Positions 12,175 through 23,250 of a stretch of 64,000 nt of DNA are shown here, one piece after another; position 1 is the stretch's first letter, and every line of letters starts with the position of its first letter. Made by a program: the position numbers and the translations under genes. Below the pieces are notes generated by a model. That model was not told where the DNA came from and did not search any database. It saw only the letters and a list, made by a program, of their open reading frames with translations. The stretch covers positions 434,001 through 498,000 of the forward strand of contig VZRZ01002554.1 of the NCBI GenBank assembly GCA_013398175.1, given 5' to 3'. This DNA is from Climacteris rufus (taxonomy: Eukaryota > Chordata > Aves > Passeriformes > Climacteridae).

Positions 12175-15100
12175 CCTGGTGCTGCATAGGCTTTACTGCA
12201 GACCCCTCACACTGACCCGCCTGCGCCGTGTGCCAGCCAGATCATTCTGCATCATTTCTCTCTCTCAAGGAGGTAATGGACTGGCTCCTCACCATCTGTC
12301 TGGCACACTGCAAGGCCTCTGGTAGCAACAAGCCCTTCCAAGGTAGCAATTAGAGACAGGAGAAGAAGGAACTGTTTTCCACAACTAGAAGCCACATACA
12401 ACCAACACCACTGCTTTGCCGAGAAAGGGAGGCTTAGGTGTAGTACTAAATACACTGTCAAAGGGGATGGGGGTCAGAGAACAGAGAAGTCACACCTGAA
12501 TACAAACCTCAAACCCTGCTCCTCTTGGCTGGGAACAGAGAGGCTGAAATACTGGCAGGAACAGTGCCTGACACTGCTCAGCTGGCAGCAGCGGATGAGA
12601 AGTTCAGTGTGGTGATGATGAAGAGCCTGGAGTCTGCCAGCTGTGCCAGGGGGTAGGAGGCTCCCCCCCTGCAGCTGGCACTAAGTGACAGTGACACACA
12701 CAGCAGCAGTCCTGACTCTGTTCAGGAGGTGGCAGTGGGGTGTGATTACCCTCCGCCAAGGAGGTAAATGGGTCAAAGCTGAACATTGGGGAAAACAGCC
12801 AGCTTGCAGAGGAATTTAGTATTTTCCATGAAAAAAAAGTACAATAACAAATACTATATTTCCTCTCTGGCAACCCCGAGAAATGCAATTTAGCATCCCA
12901 CATCTAGCTTGAGCCATGAATAACTATAGTCATTATTTTTCATCTTTTAATTACATTTTGCTACACATCTTAGTGTATGAGGTTTGCACAGAGAGGAGAA
13001 AAGGGGTAAGAGAAGACAGAGCCTGTTATCCAGTGAGAGCTCAGACAGAGGGGTCCAAGAGCTGTTCTGAGGTGGAATGTGCTGATAAATTTCAGCTGCA
13101 GGAGCTGGGCTTGATGTGTCCCTGCACTGGTAGCCTTGGAAGCTCACCTCAATCACAGCACTGTGCCTTTCAGATTTCATAACAGCCCTCAGAAAAACAC
13201 CCCTTTTCCTAATCCTCTCTCCACCCCCCTCATTATGGCCAGCAGACCAGGGATTTGGTAGGTGACCTTATCATCCTTAGGTCACCACTAGAGCTGCAAA
13301 GAGAGGTCTTAGCAACACTGCAGAGTCCCTTCACTGGCACATCTGAAACCCCCAAAGCTCTTTGTCTGAATGTCTGGCAGCAGACACAGCCCCCTCCCTC
13401 CAAATCTTCAGCTCAAATGTTCAAGCTCTAGCAAGATCACAGTGTCAAGCAATCCCACCTTGTGGGGAGAGACCTAAAGCTGAGCCCTTCTTCCCTCAGC
13501 TGATAATGACTCGAGCTCCTGGTAGACACTGAGCTGCACTGAAGTGTACCTTTAACAACTGGCAGCTCACCCAGGTCGTCAGTCAGGGATGTGACCTTTA
13601 GACAGGTAGAAAGCTCTATAGATGCTCTGCCAGTGCTGAACAGGGAAGAACTAAGGACTTGGTGGTACCAGAAAGCTTTAAAGGCTCCTGCAGGATAACA
13701 GGAGCAGCTTTGTGAGCTCCAGACTCACAATGGCTTCAGAGCATGCCCAACCAGCTCTCTGTGATGGTCTGCCACCCATGCTGGACAATGGGTTCCAACC
13801 CTTCCAAACCATTCTGAAGAAGCTGTCTGGAGCTGTCTGTCTGTCCTCTGCTACCACCCCCCTTGGCCAAATGCTTTGGCACACCACCCAGACCTGCAAG
13901 TGCAAACACCACTCTCTCTTGGACCAATTTCCCCAAGTTTCCCCATTTTGCCCAAGTCACAAAGCTCTACAACCCAGATGCCTCAGAAAGGGTTTCTTAG
14001 GAGCCCAGGTCTGGCATTTGTGATGACTTTAGTCAGGGTCCAAGCTGGGACCAGTGCCTGTCAGTCATGTCACTCATTCTCCTGTTTCATAACCTACACA
14101 TTGTACTCAGGGCAAACCTGTTTGCCTGTTTGCTTCAGTGCTTCTGCTTGGAGGCTTGTGAGTGAAAACCCACAACTGTTAATATAACACAGATGAATAA
14201 AGTAATTTCTATAGTATTTAAGGCCTGATCTGTATTTTCCTGTCTTTGGCACCAGCAGTCTCCAAAGGTTCCCAAGCACCAGCATGAGCATATCCAAGGC
14301 AGATATTGCTTGCAGAAGATGTCTATGTTTTACCGCAGCAGCTTGCATAGAAGTGTCGTTTGCTGGAAAAGCCTTCCTACACTCCCCTGAGAGCTCCTCC
14401 TTGCCTGCCTCAGGCAGTTCAGTTTATTTTTATTGCTGTATCTGACACGTCCCCTTAATATGCATCATTAACATCCTGAGCTGTGCTAGTCAGCAATTTA
14501 ATTCTCAGACCCAGGGTCACAAGCAAGAGGAGGTTTTTCCTAGAAGGTTGGAGAGGATAATTTCCAGCACTGCTTAGGTGTGGCTCTCCCCTTGCTGCTG
14601 TCCCGAGGCCCTGGTCATCCTCTTCAATTATCTTTTGGAGGATGGCTGTTCTTTTTATAAATTCACCAAACAAAATTGTGCCTCTGCTGTGGCATAGCTT
14701 CCCTGCTGTACACTTACAGATGCTGTGGCTTATTCAGATACTAGAAAAGCAGCAAGGAGGAGGGAGGGCCCACTAGGCCTATGTAATGGAAACATGCAGC
14801 AATGAAAACCCTTCTCCTCCATGTGCCAATGCATATGGTAAGATTTAGGCTACAGCACTGGTATCCTGGAAAATTCCCATTATAACACAGAGGCCCTGAA
14901 GTCTCTCTTGCAGTGATTGCACCCATTGCTTGTAGGCTGCAGCTGAAGCTCAGCAGGGACCAGCAAAGGTCATACTCAACACAACTGATTCAGGAGGCTG
15001 GGACAACCAGAAGACATCAGTAAACTTGCCTCAAGCTTTTTAGCTCAGGATCTCAGGCTGAAGTTCAAACACCCTCTGAGCTCAGCCTTTGTTGGAGACG

Positions 15101-15620
15101 TGAGTGTCCTGATGAAGAGGCCACATAAGAGCACTCATCAGCTCCTAACAGAGCATCACCACAGACAAAATAGAGCCAGAGGAGAACAAAGAACAGATCC
15201 CAACCCCAGGACTGGATAACTGAGGATCTGAAACAGCCCACAATACAGGAAGAGTCAAGAGATAACAACTGTAAATTAGAGTTGAACTCTTTGAGACTGC
15301 AAAGGGTTGTAGGTCTGGGAAGCTTGGTTCAACCAGATTTTCTATTTGCTAAAATCAGAGCATCAGAGTGGATGCGGCTCAGGAGTGACTACAAAGGACC
15401 TGCACAGATTAAATACACTGCAGAGTCCCATCATGGCAGATACCTACTCCACTATGTATCAGCACAAGGGTGAAGGCAGTACTTCATGTGCTTCTAAAAC
15501 CCTGTGCCTTCAGGGTCTTTTTAAAATCACGGGTTTTGCACAAATACTGCAATGGAGGGCAGCATTTAAAGATGCCAAGCCTGTGACTCCTGTCTTGGTG
15601 ACTGGCAAACTGGAGAGCAG

Positions 15621-15661
15621 GAGGATGGATGGATGGATGGATGGGTGGATGGATGGATGGA
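15621..15661 (+). repeat. Tetranucleotide microsatellite (GGAT)n
   Basis: About ten units of GGAT, interrupted once by GGGT, form a simple repeat inside intron 2. Such tracts are often length-polymorphic. Confidence 0.95.
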
Positions 15662-15846
15662 CAGATGGACAAAAGCTCTGGATTTTCTGGTTGCTCACAG
15701 CTGGTGGAGTATTTTCTCATTCGCTGCCTGACTGCTGCTTGGCAGGACACCTGCTATGTTGTCCAACAACTTTAATCCCCCAGTCTCAGCAGGTTAGCAA
15801 TCTTGCTGCATTAAGACCTTTGCTCTTAAATGCCTGCAATCCAGGG

Positions 15847-15864
15847 TGAGGGGGGTGGGGTGGG
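15847..15864 (+). other. G-quadruplex-prone run
   Basis: Six, four and three consecutive G residues are separated by single T residues, so four G3 tracts are possible only if the six-G run supplies two. It is a marginal motif in intron 2. Confidence 0.4.
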
Positions 15865-15949
15865 TTAATTTACAGAGATTAATTCCAGACTAAAGGTCTC
15901 TCTCTGGTATGAAACATCATAATAGCCTGGAGGCTGGAAGGAGCCTGTG

Positions 15950-15961
15950 TTAATTATGCAT
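15950..15961 (+). promoter_or_regulatory. POU4 (BRN3)-like binding site
   Basis: TTAATTATGCAT is the reverse complement of ATGCATAATTAA, which contains ten bases of the published BRN3 consensus GCATAATTAAT. It lies in intron 2 in an A/T-containing context. A single motif match does not show function. Confidence 0.35.
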
Positions 15962-18783
15962 GAACCCAGCTCTAACTTCTCTGCCCACACCATGAGTCTC
16001 CAGACACATCTGGCCCATGCTGTGCTCCTAAGCACTCCAAAAAATGTGCAGCAGATGTCAAAATGGGCAGAAAAACATGCAGATCCTAGGGAGCATGTGG
16101 GTGTTGGATGTGCTGCTCTGCTTGGGCCAATTGGACATGCTTCAGGGAGCCCAGAGTCTGCCAGCTGCCTGGGTTTGGCTTCCCAGCAGTCTATCAGATG
16201 GGAGGACACAGGGGAGAGATAGGCCACATTGCTGGTTAGAATCTAGCCAGGCTCAGAGCGTCACCCAAACAAGTTTCATTTGACAAGGAAATGAGGTTTG
16301 TGTGGTCCTTGCCTGTATTATGGTTGGTCTGGAAAAGGATGACCTTGACTTCCTCTAGCATTTGTCCTCCAAAACCTGTGCTTGGGAAATACAGAGACTT
16401 CTTGTAAGAATAAAGCTGGGTTGAAGTTCCAGCAGACCCTGAGAAGAAGGGTCAGGGACTTTGAGATATGTTTTCATGTCCAGCTGACCCATGTTATCCA
16501 CATGTGGGGTGAAGACCAAGCAGAAAGGATGTTCTTCCCACCTGCACATGCTGTAACGTTACGGGACACAGTATCAGGGCATCGCAGTTTCTGTGTCCTC
16601 TCCGCCTCCCCTTCCCAGCATCTCATCAGATGGAGAGAGACACTGAGGAACAAAGCATTCATAGTGATGGATTACCAGGGGCCCAAGCCCTTATTCCTGG
16701 TGGGAAGTCCTGGCCTGGTGCATCAGCCTCTTCCTGCAGGATTTTGCAAATTAGTGCTAGTGTAGCATCTGCTTCCCAGCAGGGCCTTTGTGCTGGCACC
16801 AGACAGGGCACCCGTGCACGCAGCTGTAACTCTACACACACTGCATTTATTCCAGTCCAAGTGGCTTTTCACTCCAGTTGCTTCTTCCCACCCTCTAAAT
16901 CTCGCAGCGCTCCTGCAAGAAATGCTGTGAAGTCTAAGCCAGCCATGTGAAGGCTCCAAGCCTGGGATCTGCACAGCCCTCTGGGACTCTTGCTTCTGGA
17001 GCACAGCTCTCTAACTCAGCTGTTCCTGCCACTCTGTGTTCATGGCAAAGGCCAGCACACCAGGCCACTTTCTAACAGGGGAGCCCTGAAAGAGCAATGC
17101 TTTGCACAGGCTCTGAAACGTGTGGGAAGGGTGCAAGCTTGTCCATTAATTGCTCCAATAAATTTTAGCTGAGTGAAGAACAAGAAGAAAGTCACTGACC
17201 CATTGCCCTGAGCCACCTGAAAGTGCAGAACATTTGGAGGTTATTCATTAAAGACAGTGCTGGCAACACAAATGTTCACAAATTTGCACCCACAAACCTT
17301 CAATGCTGCTCAGCCTTGCATCCCTGATCTGAGACACAGGAAGCATTAGGGCACTCATGGAGCAGCTTTCCAGAAATAAACAAATGCTGCTTTGTCCACA
17401 TCTCCCCTCCTGTGTTACAATCTGCTTTGAGTTACTAGAGCCAAGAAACTAAAACATTCTGGGTCTGAGGCTTGGGATGAAGCTACAGATCTCTCCAACC
17501 CATGGCTCATGGAAAACTCATGAAATCAGAAGCTGTAGGGACTCTCAGAGAGCAGGCAGGTTTTCCTTCTCCTCAGCAAAGCTTCTCCACGATGTCCCCC
17601 TAATTTCACTACTTCATGTAAGTCTGGAGTCCCGATGGGTTGTCCCTATTTCCTCAATGTGGTTAGTGACCTCATGCCTGGAAAAAACCACACAGAGACT
17701 GCAGTTTGAATGAGAGATTTTGCATTTTCCGCCACCCCTGTACAACTGGGCACCATTCCCAGTGCTGTCCTTGCCTCCTGGTAGTGAGTGACCCACAGAG
17801 AGCCGGGTGCTGGACTACATAACCCTGGTCTCTAAACCAGTGTAACATTTCTCCAGTCCAGATGATGCTGATTAAGCAGTAGTGCCTGGATGTAACGTGC
17901 TTCCTTACAGCTGAGGCACTGATGGTGTTCAGCAAAGGTGTGCAGCAATTAATGCATCCTCAGGTGTTGCCCCCACCATATATCAATAGCTATTAAGGAT
18001 AATTTATCCCATTTTTAACAGTCACACAGGCTTCCCTGTTCTGAATCCTGATTTTAAATCACCAGTCTGCACTGGGACTTATTCAACCACAATGCTTTTG
18101 AACTCAGGAAAGAAAGAAGGGGGTTCCTCGGATGATCTTCACAGTCACATCAAGGTGTACTTTACCTGTTGTGTGCATGTCTGCAAAAGTCCACCAAGGA
18201 TCAGCCTTGGAGACACCAAGGTATCACAGTCAACGCTCCTTGTTCCATGCCATGATTGTGGAAGAGCAGTAAAGTGAAAAAGGTGGCAAGATCAGAGAGG
18301 AGAGCTCTAAGAACCTTCCATTTGCCTCCTCCATCCCTTGCACCAACACAGAAGAGTCTTAGCAGGAGGAGATCAGGGTAAATGGCACAACTATAGACAC
18401 GTGGAGTCTCAACATACCGCTCTGTCACAGACTGTGTGCTCTGTTGCAGCAAATCCCATAATGGCTCTGTCCCTGCCTGCCCCTGGAGACAGTGGCATAC
18501 CTGTGGTCTCCAGTGGATGAGCACATTTGAACGGCTGTGAGGTGTTACAGCATCATTGTGGAATTGCCAAGGACAGAAAGAGCAGACTCCTGAGGGATGC
18601 CCTCAGAATCACTGAGCAGAATACAGGACCTCTTTGGACCAGCCCTTGACAACTCTTTTCTAAGTGAATTGGACATATGGATCCCTGTGCACAGGGAAGG
18701 AAAACCCACAAAGGCAAAATCCACTTGCTCCCAGAAACAAAAACTGAAACAAGAATAAATAGACTTTGAAATGTCTCTAGTAC

Positions 18784-18790
18784 CTTTACC
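18784..18790 (-). other. MARCHF4: 5' splice site after MARCHF4 exon 2
   Basis: The minus strand reads CAG|GTAAAG, a good U2-type donor in phase 0. It matches the phase-0 acceptor of exon 3. Confidence 0.9.
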
Positions 18791-18945
18791 TGCAGAGGGT
18801 TCTTTGTGCTTATGGCAATGACATGATACTTGTAGTAACACAGCTCACAGCTCCAGCAGCCTCTCTCGCTAATCCATTTGATCAGACATGGCTGGTGCGT
18901 GCACTTCACAGATCCATCGCATCGACACGGGCTCAGCAACTCCCC
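18790..18945 (-). CDS. MARCHF4: MARCHF4 exon 2: C-terminal part of the RING-CH zinc finger
   Basis: This exon encodes 52 residues (GELLSPC...TKNPLQ) of a transmembrane E3 ubiquitin ligase. The RING-CH (C4HC3) domain binds E2 enzymes; the family ubiquitinates membrane proteins such as MHC class I and CD4, mainly in the Golgi and endosomal system. Visible zinc ligands are a C-x-C pair (exon residues 7 and 9), His17, Cys20 and a final C-x2-C pair (33 and 36). The first C-x2-C pair must come from exon 1. The acceptor ends TTTCAG, with a CTGAT branch-like site 19 nt upstream of it, and the donor is CAG|GTAAAG. Both junctions are phase 0. VKCTH, IKWISERGCW and CYYKYHVIAI match MARCHF4 as I remember it; MARCHF9 has VRCTH, IRWISERGSW and CYFKYQVLAI, and MARCHF11 differs more. 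The open frame runs past both junctions, but only into intron. No disruption is seen. Confidence 0.97.
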
Positions 18946-18975
18946 CTGAAAGAGACAGACAGCATCAGCAAGGCT
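18946..18975 (-). other. MARCHF4: 3' splice site of MARCHF4 exon 2 (end of intron 1)
   Basis: On the minus strand the tract reads GCTGATGCTGTCTGTCTCTTTCAG just before the exon. The likely branch adenosine lies in CTGAT, opposite base 18965, a normal 19 nt from the acceptor. The branch and splice assignments are consensus matches. Confidence 0.85.
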
Positions 18976-18990
18976 TCCCTCCTTCCACAG

Positions 18991-19029
18991 ACATGGCACA
19001 GCATGGCACAACATGCACAGCATGGCAAA
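18991..19029 (+). repeat. Short tandem repeat of CATGGCACA units
   Basis: Four adjacent 9-11-bp units (ACATGGCACA, GCATGGCACA, ACATGCACAG, CATGGCAAAA) form a small degenerate array. It starts about 45 bp upstream, in transcript order, of the exon 2 acceptor. Confidence 0.7.
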
Positions 19030-22000
19030 AGCTTCCTCATCCACCCATATGAACTTTCTTTCTTCTTACCTGGCTTGGCTTAGGCAACTGTGCTGTCTCC
19101 ATCCTCTTTCCCTCTAATAATGCTTGGCTGATGTGAACAGAGATTAGCAGGGATGTAATGGTCTCAGATACTCGGGGCTCTGTTGCCAACTAGATACGAC
19201 TGGCTTCCTGTGCAGGCTTCTGTCTCTTTGCTACATATTTCAGAAAGTGGGGCTGGTGGTGGGGATAGCTGTGACCCAGCCTCTGCTGCAGACTGATGTC
19301 CTGTTGAGTCCAGGGCAGCTTCCTCAAGCCCAGGCAGGCAAAAGGTCCTCAAATTTCTCCCCCACACCGTCCACTTCCCCCAGGCAGTCATACTCATGCA
19401 TAGCTATGGGGCTGGCTATTTGCACCCTAAGTGTAGGCAAAATGGAGAACAAAATGTGTCCTGACTTGTGACACAGACAGTTATGAGTGGTGGCTGAAAC
19501 ACTGAACCTCCTGGCTAGCTCCCTTATTTCTGGTGTAGCTTTTAACAGGGTGTTCAGGAAAACCTGGTATTATTCTGATCCATCTGCTATCATCCTGTTC
19601 ACCATGGGACTAAATTCCTCTCCGAACACAAGCTCAGGAGCTCATTTTACAGTTGTTTGCCATTGCTTATTTAGGGAAGAACAGAGCCATTACATTTTAC
19701 TCCTCACTGTTTAGTGTTTAAAAGCCACAGTATAGACTCCAATAGCGTATTTAGCTGTGCTCCAGGATTAAAAAGCTTTTAAAACAGAATAAAAATAACT
19801 GTGGTACAGGAAAGGCTGGATCATACTTTCAGTGTTGGGGAGAAGATATCTGCTCTGACAGCCCAAGATCAGCCTCATAACTACCATGATGGAGCACCAG
19901 GATAATAGACCCTAGCAGTGGACACTGCTGGATATGGTAAAAGACATCCGTTCCAACTGCCTTGGGTTATGAACCAGACCTTGCTCTTGCTAACCCTGGT
20001 GGGAAACTGTCTCAACTTATAGGTCACTACATCAGATCTCAGGACCTGAGGAACTGAGCAGCACACGGGGCAAGTCATACTTCTTTTTATGAAACCTAAT
20101 GCAAAGATGTTAATTGTTTCATTTGTTTCAGCTAAGTGACCTAAAAACATCAGCTTCCATGAAATTTTAGCAAAACTGTAAATAACCGTTTATGTTACAA
20201 ACCCAGCCTCAGCTCTACTTGTTACTGGTTTTCATTACTCATTGGAGGAGATGCAAAGGCAGAATGAGAGCAAGGAGGGTTGTAGTCTGTGAACCTTTTC
20301 CACTTAGAAAGAGGTGACATGACAAACCAGAAGAAGGGAAGCAGGGAAGGATTAGATGGGAGAGAGATGCATGTGGGCAGAAGCACTGACATTTGGCATT
20401 CAAACTCCCTACGTGAGGTTCCAATTTGAGGGGCTCAGGTTTGGCTGTGCATGTTTGTGCCCTTTGCTGAGACAGGTGGGATATCACAAGTGTGATAAGG
20501 AGCACACAAGAGCATGTGCTGCCAGACAAGATGCAACAGGGGAGGGATCAGAGCTTAGCACATCTCCTCCACTTCCCCGTATGCCAAACCTCTTCCACAC
20601 CAAGAGCCAGCCTGGTACAAGGACCTCTGCCCTGTGCCTCTGGTCTGCCCTTCTCATCTCAGTCCCTGGTGCCTTATTTTCTCAACAGCTTCACTGCTCA
20701 GCACACAAGTGCGGCCCCAGCACCAAGGAGGTAACGCAGCAACCTCACAGCTCTGCAGTATCCCTGCCTTTCCACCAGGGTCTCCTGCAGGGCTCAAAAT
20801 AGTGAGTGCAGGACCTGGATTTTGTCTAATGAGCAGCTGGAGACATTGATGATGAGGGATCAGGAAGAGCAGAATGGAGCAGGAACTAAGAGCAACAACC
20901 TCCAGGTAAAGGCAGAGGAGAAATGGTGTAGCTGCAGCCTGGACTCCCATTGGCTTCTTGGGCTCTGTAATAAACGAGTCTACAAAAATCTGAACAACTC
21001 CCTCCAGAGCCAAGAAATCAAGAAATGTTCATAGATGTCCTACACCACCACAGGGGCCCAGCCTCCCTCCCTACCTGGGATGTTCCAACCTAGACAGTCG
21101 TGCCAGTTCCTGCAACCTCAGGATTCAGTTGTGGAGATGAATCCCTCAGTAACTTGATTTTTGCAAATCCAGCAAAAACTCAATTTAACACATTTTCTCC
21201 AGCCGTGTGAAATATTATATCCTTGTATGTGGCACACAGCTATTTTTGCATACTGTGAAGCCCAATTCTGTCCACAGCAGGCATTTGTAAAACACTGCCA
21301 CATGCACACACATGCACATGCACTCCTGTACCAGCAGAAAAACAAACACCAGGGGCATATTAAAGGAATAAATCCTTCGTACAGCAAAGGAGAAGGAGTC
21401 TCATTGCTGGCTGAACAGAGAGCTCAGGAACAGACCATTGGCTGTGTCACACAGGAAGGTTTTACTGCACAGAGACATCTGCTGCTAAAAGCTACAGGAA
21501 CACAAAAGCAAGCCCAAAGTGAGAACACACATAACAACAATTAGAGATGGATATCAAATCCCCATGCCCATTTTTGCAGATTTGTAGAAGATGGCTCTGC
21601 ACAACATATTTTCCAGTACTCAAACAGCAGCATTCCCAACAACTCCCTTTGGGGACAGCTCTCCAAGGACCCTTTGAAGGGTCTATTTTTCTACTTCACA
21701 ACACTTATTTTTGCACATTTCCTTTGTAGAGTTATACCTCATCACTGGGATGAGCCTAAGCAGCATGTTTTCTTTGTCAGCAACTAGAGGAGAAATGCTA
21801 CCCAGCTGTAAGCCTCCTCCTCAGCTTGCTCAGTACCATCGTGCTCTTCTGAAACAACTGAGTGTGCTTTGCATTCAGGGCACCTGTTCCCCCCCCCGTT
21901 ATCCAAGTCTAAATTAGAAAAAAACAGAGTTAACAAAAAGGGGAGGGTGCTCTGTCTTCAGCCATAACCATTTCAACACATAAGCGTGAAACACTCTTCC

Positions 22001-22989
22001 TTTCTTCTGGGAAGAGTAATATACTAAGCAATTATATATAATATTCTTCCCTATTTCTGGCTGTGATGGGAGCTTGTCTTGAGGAGCAGCAAGGGCAAGG
22101 CCAGGCTGAACTGGCTTTACCCTGAGGAGGACAATACTGCTGGAGATGAAATGGTAGTGCAGGTCTGCTCCAGCTCTGTCCTCTTCTTCTGAATTCCCAA
22201 TCTGTACCCGCTGCAATACGTCAAAGTGGTTAATGATTATCTGGTCCTGCTATTTTAAGCCTACTGGGAGGAGTGCTGAAAAAGGATGGAAAAAAAATTA
22301 TTGCCAGTGCGTGCTTGTGGTGTTTAGTATATCCACGGAGAAAATAACCACGTCAGGAGCAGCGTCACCCTTGTTGAGTGCTGGTGGCAGTGTTTTGCCT
22401 GGCATTTTATCTGTCATTTATCAGCGCTAGGAACCCATCCACACATTGCTACCACAGCTGCAGCTGCTCACCCACCAGTAGGCAGACATGGGATGTGTTT
22501 TCCAGGCCTGTTCTTTTAACTGCAGATTAAGTACAGCAAATGTGTCCACCCAGTCTCCTTTAAACACAGCAGGGCTGGGGATGATGACTGGGCCAGGATG
22601 GGGTTGGTCTTCTGGGCTGGTCCAGCTGTGCTGACCTAGGTCTGGTGCTTGGGCTGCTCCTGAGCACCACTTCAGCTGGAAAGAGCCATGTTACCAATGT
22701 CTTGCTACCACAGCTATTAAAGCAAACATTCTGAAAGCCAGTGTAAGCTGTACAGAAAACAAAGATAGCTGACGGTGATCTTAAGACCTGCAGTTTTTCT
22801 TTATCTGTGCATTTCCCCTGTTCAGGTGTGCAAAGTAGTACAAGCATCACCCACAGGACCAGTGCCCTGGGCCAGAACAGCTCAGTGAGAAGATGTTGAG
22901 TGAGCTGTTCCATCACAAGGCCTGCCATCTCTGCCATGTGTGCACATGCAGCTGCTCACAGATCTGCATGCACACGTCTAACCTGCTAG

Positions 22990-23250
22990 CATCTATCTGA
23001 GTTTGTCTTGTTTGCAAAAGGAAACTTGGATCATTCAATTTCAGATCTTCAGGTGTGTTTCTTAAATATACTTAAATCTCTTCACATTGAATTTAAACGC
23101 AATGGGCAGTTTTATTATGGCAAATAAATGCCAAATGATTTCTATATTAGGAACACAATTACAGACAAATTAAGTCCAATGGCAAAGAGAAACCCATTGT
23201 TACTGAGCTGCTAAACTTCAATAAATATGTACTAATGATCACTCTGTCTT
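22990..23250. other. A/T-rich block, candidate conserved noncoding element
   Basis: This stretch is clearly richer in A/T than its flanks, lacks repeat signatures and has AAATAAATGCCAAATGATTT and ATGGGCAGTTTTATTATGGC, the non-repetitive A/T-rich texture typical of conserved noncoding elements. No gene is seen. The call needs alignment to other birds. Confidence 0.25.

Larger units (their letters stand above)
9906..18789 (-). other. MARCHF4: MARCHF4 intron 2 (complete, 8884 bp)
   Basis: The intron is bounded by GTAAAG at 18789 and TTGCAG at 9906 and joins two phase-0 exon ends. It contains a GGAT-type microsatellite near 15621-15661, an 18-bp tandem duplication at 12139-12174, a G-rich run at 15847-15864 and a POU4-like site at 15950-15961. 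I saw no CR1 copies and no credible extra exon. Confidence 0.9.

Noticed and set aside
18553..19044. 163-codon minus-strand open frame containing the RING-CH segment, as a stand-alone gene
   Set aside because: Only 18790-18945 matches MARCHF4. The flanks begin and end exactly at good splice sites and are unrelated sequence, and the first RING cysteine pair is missing. The frame is intron read-through on both sides.
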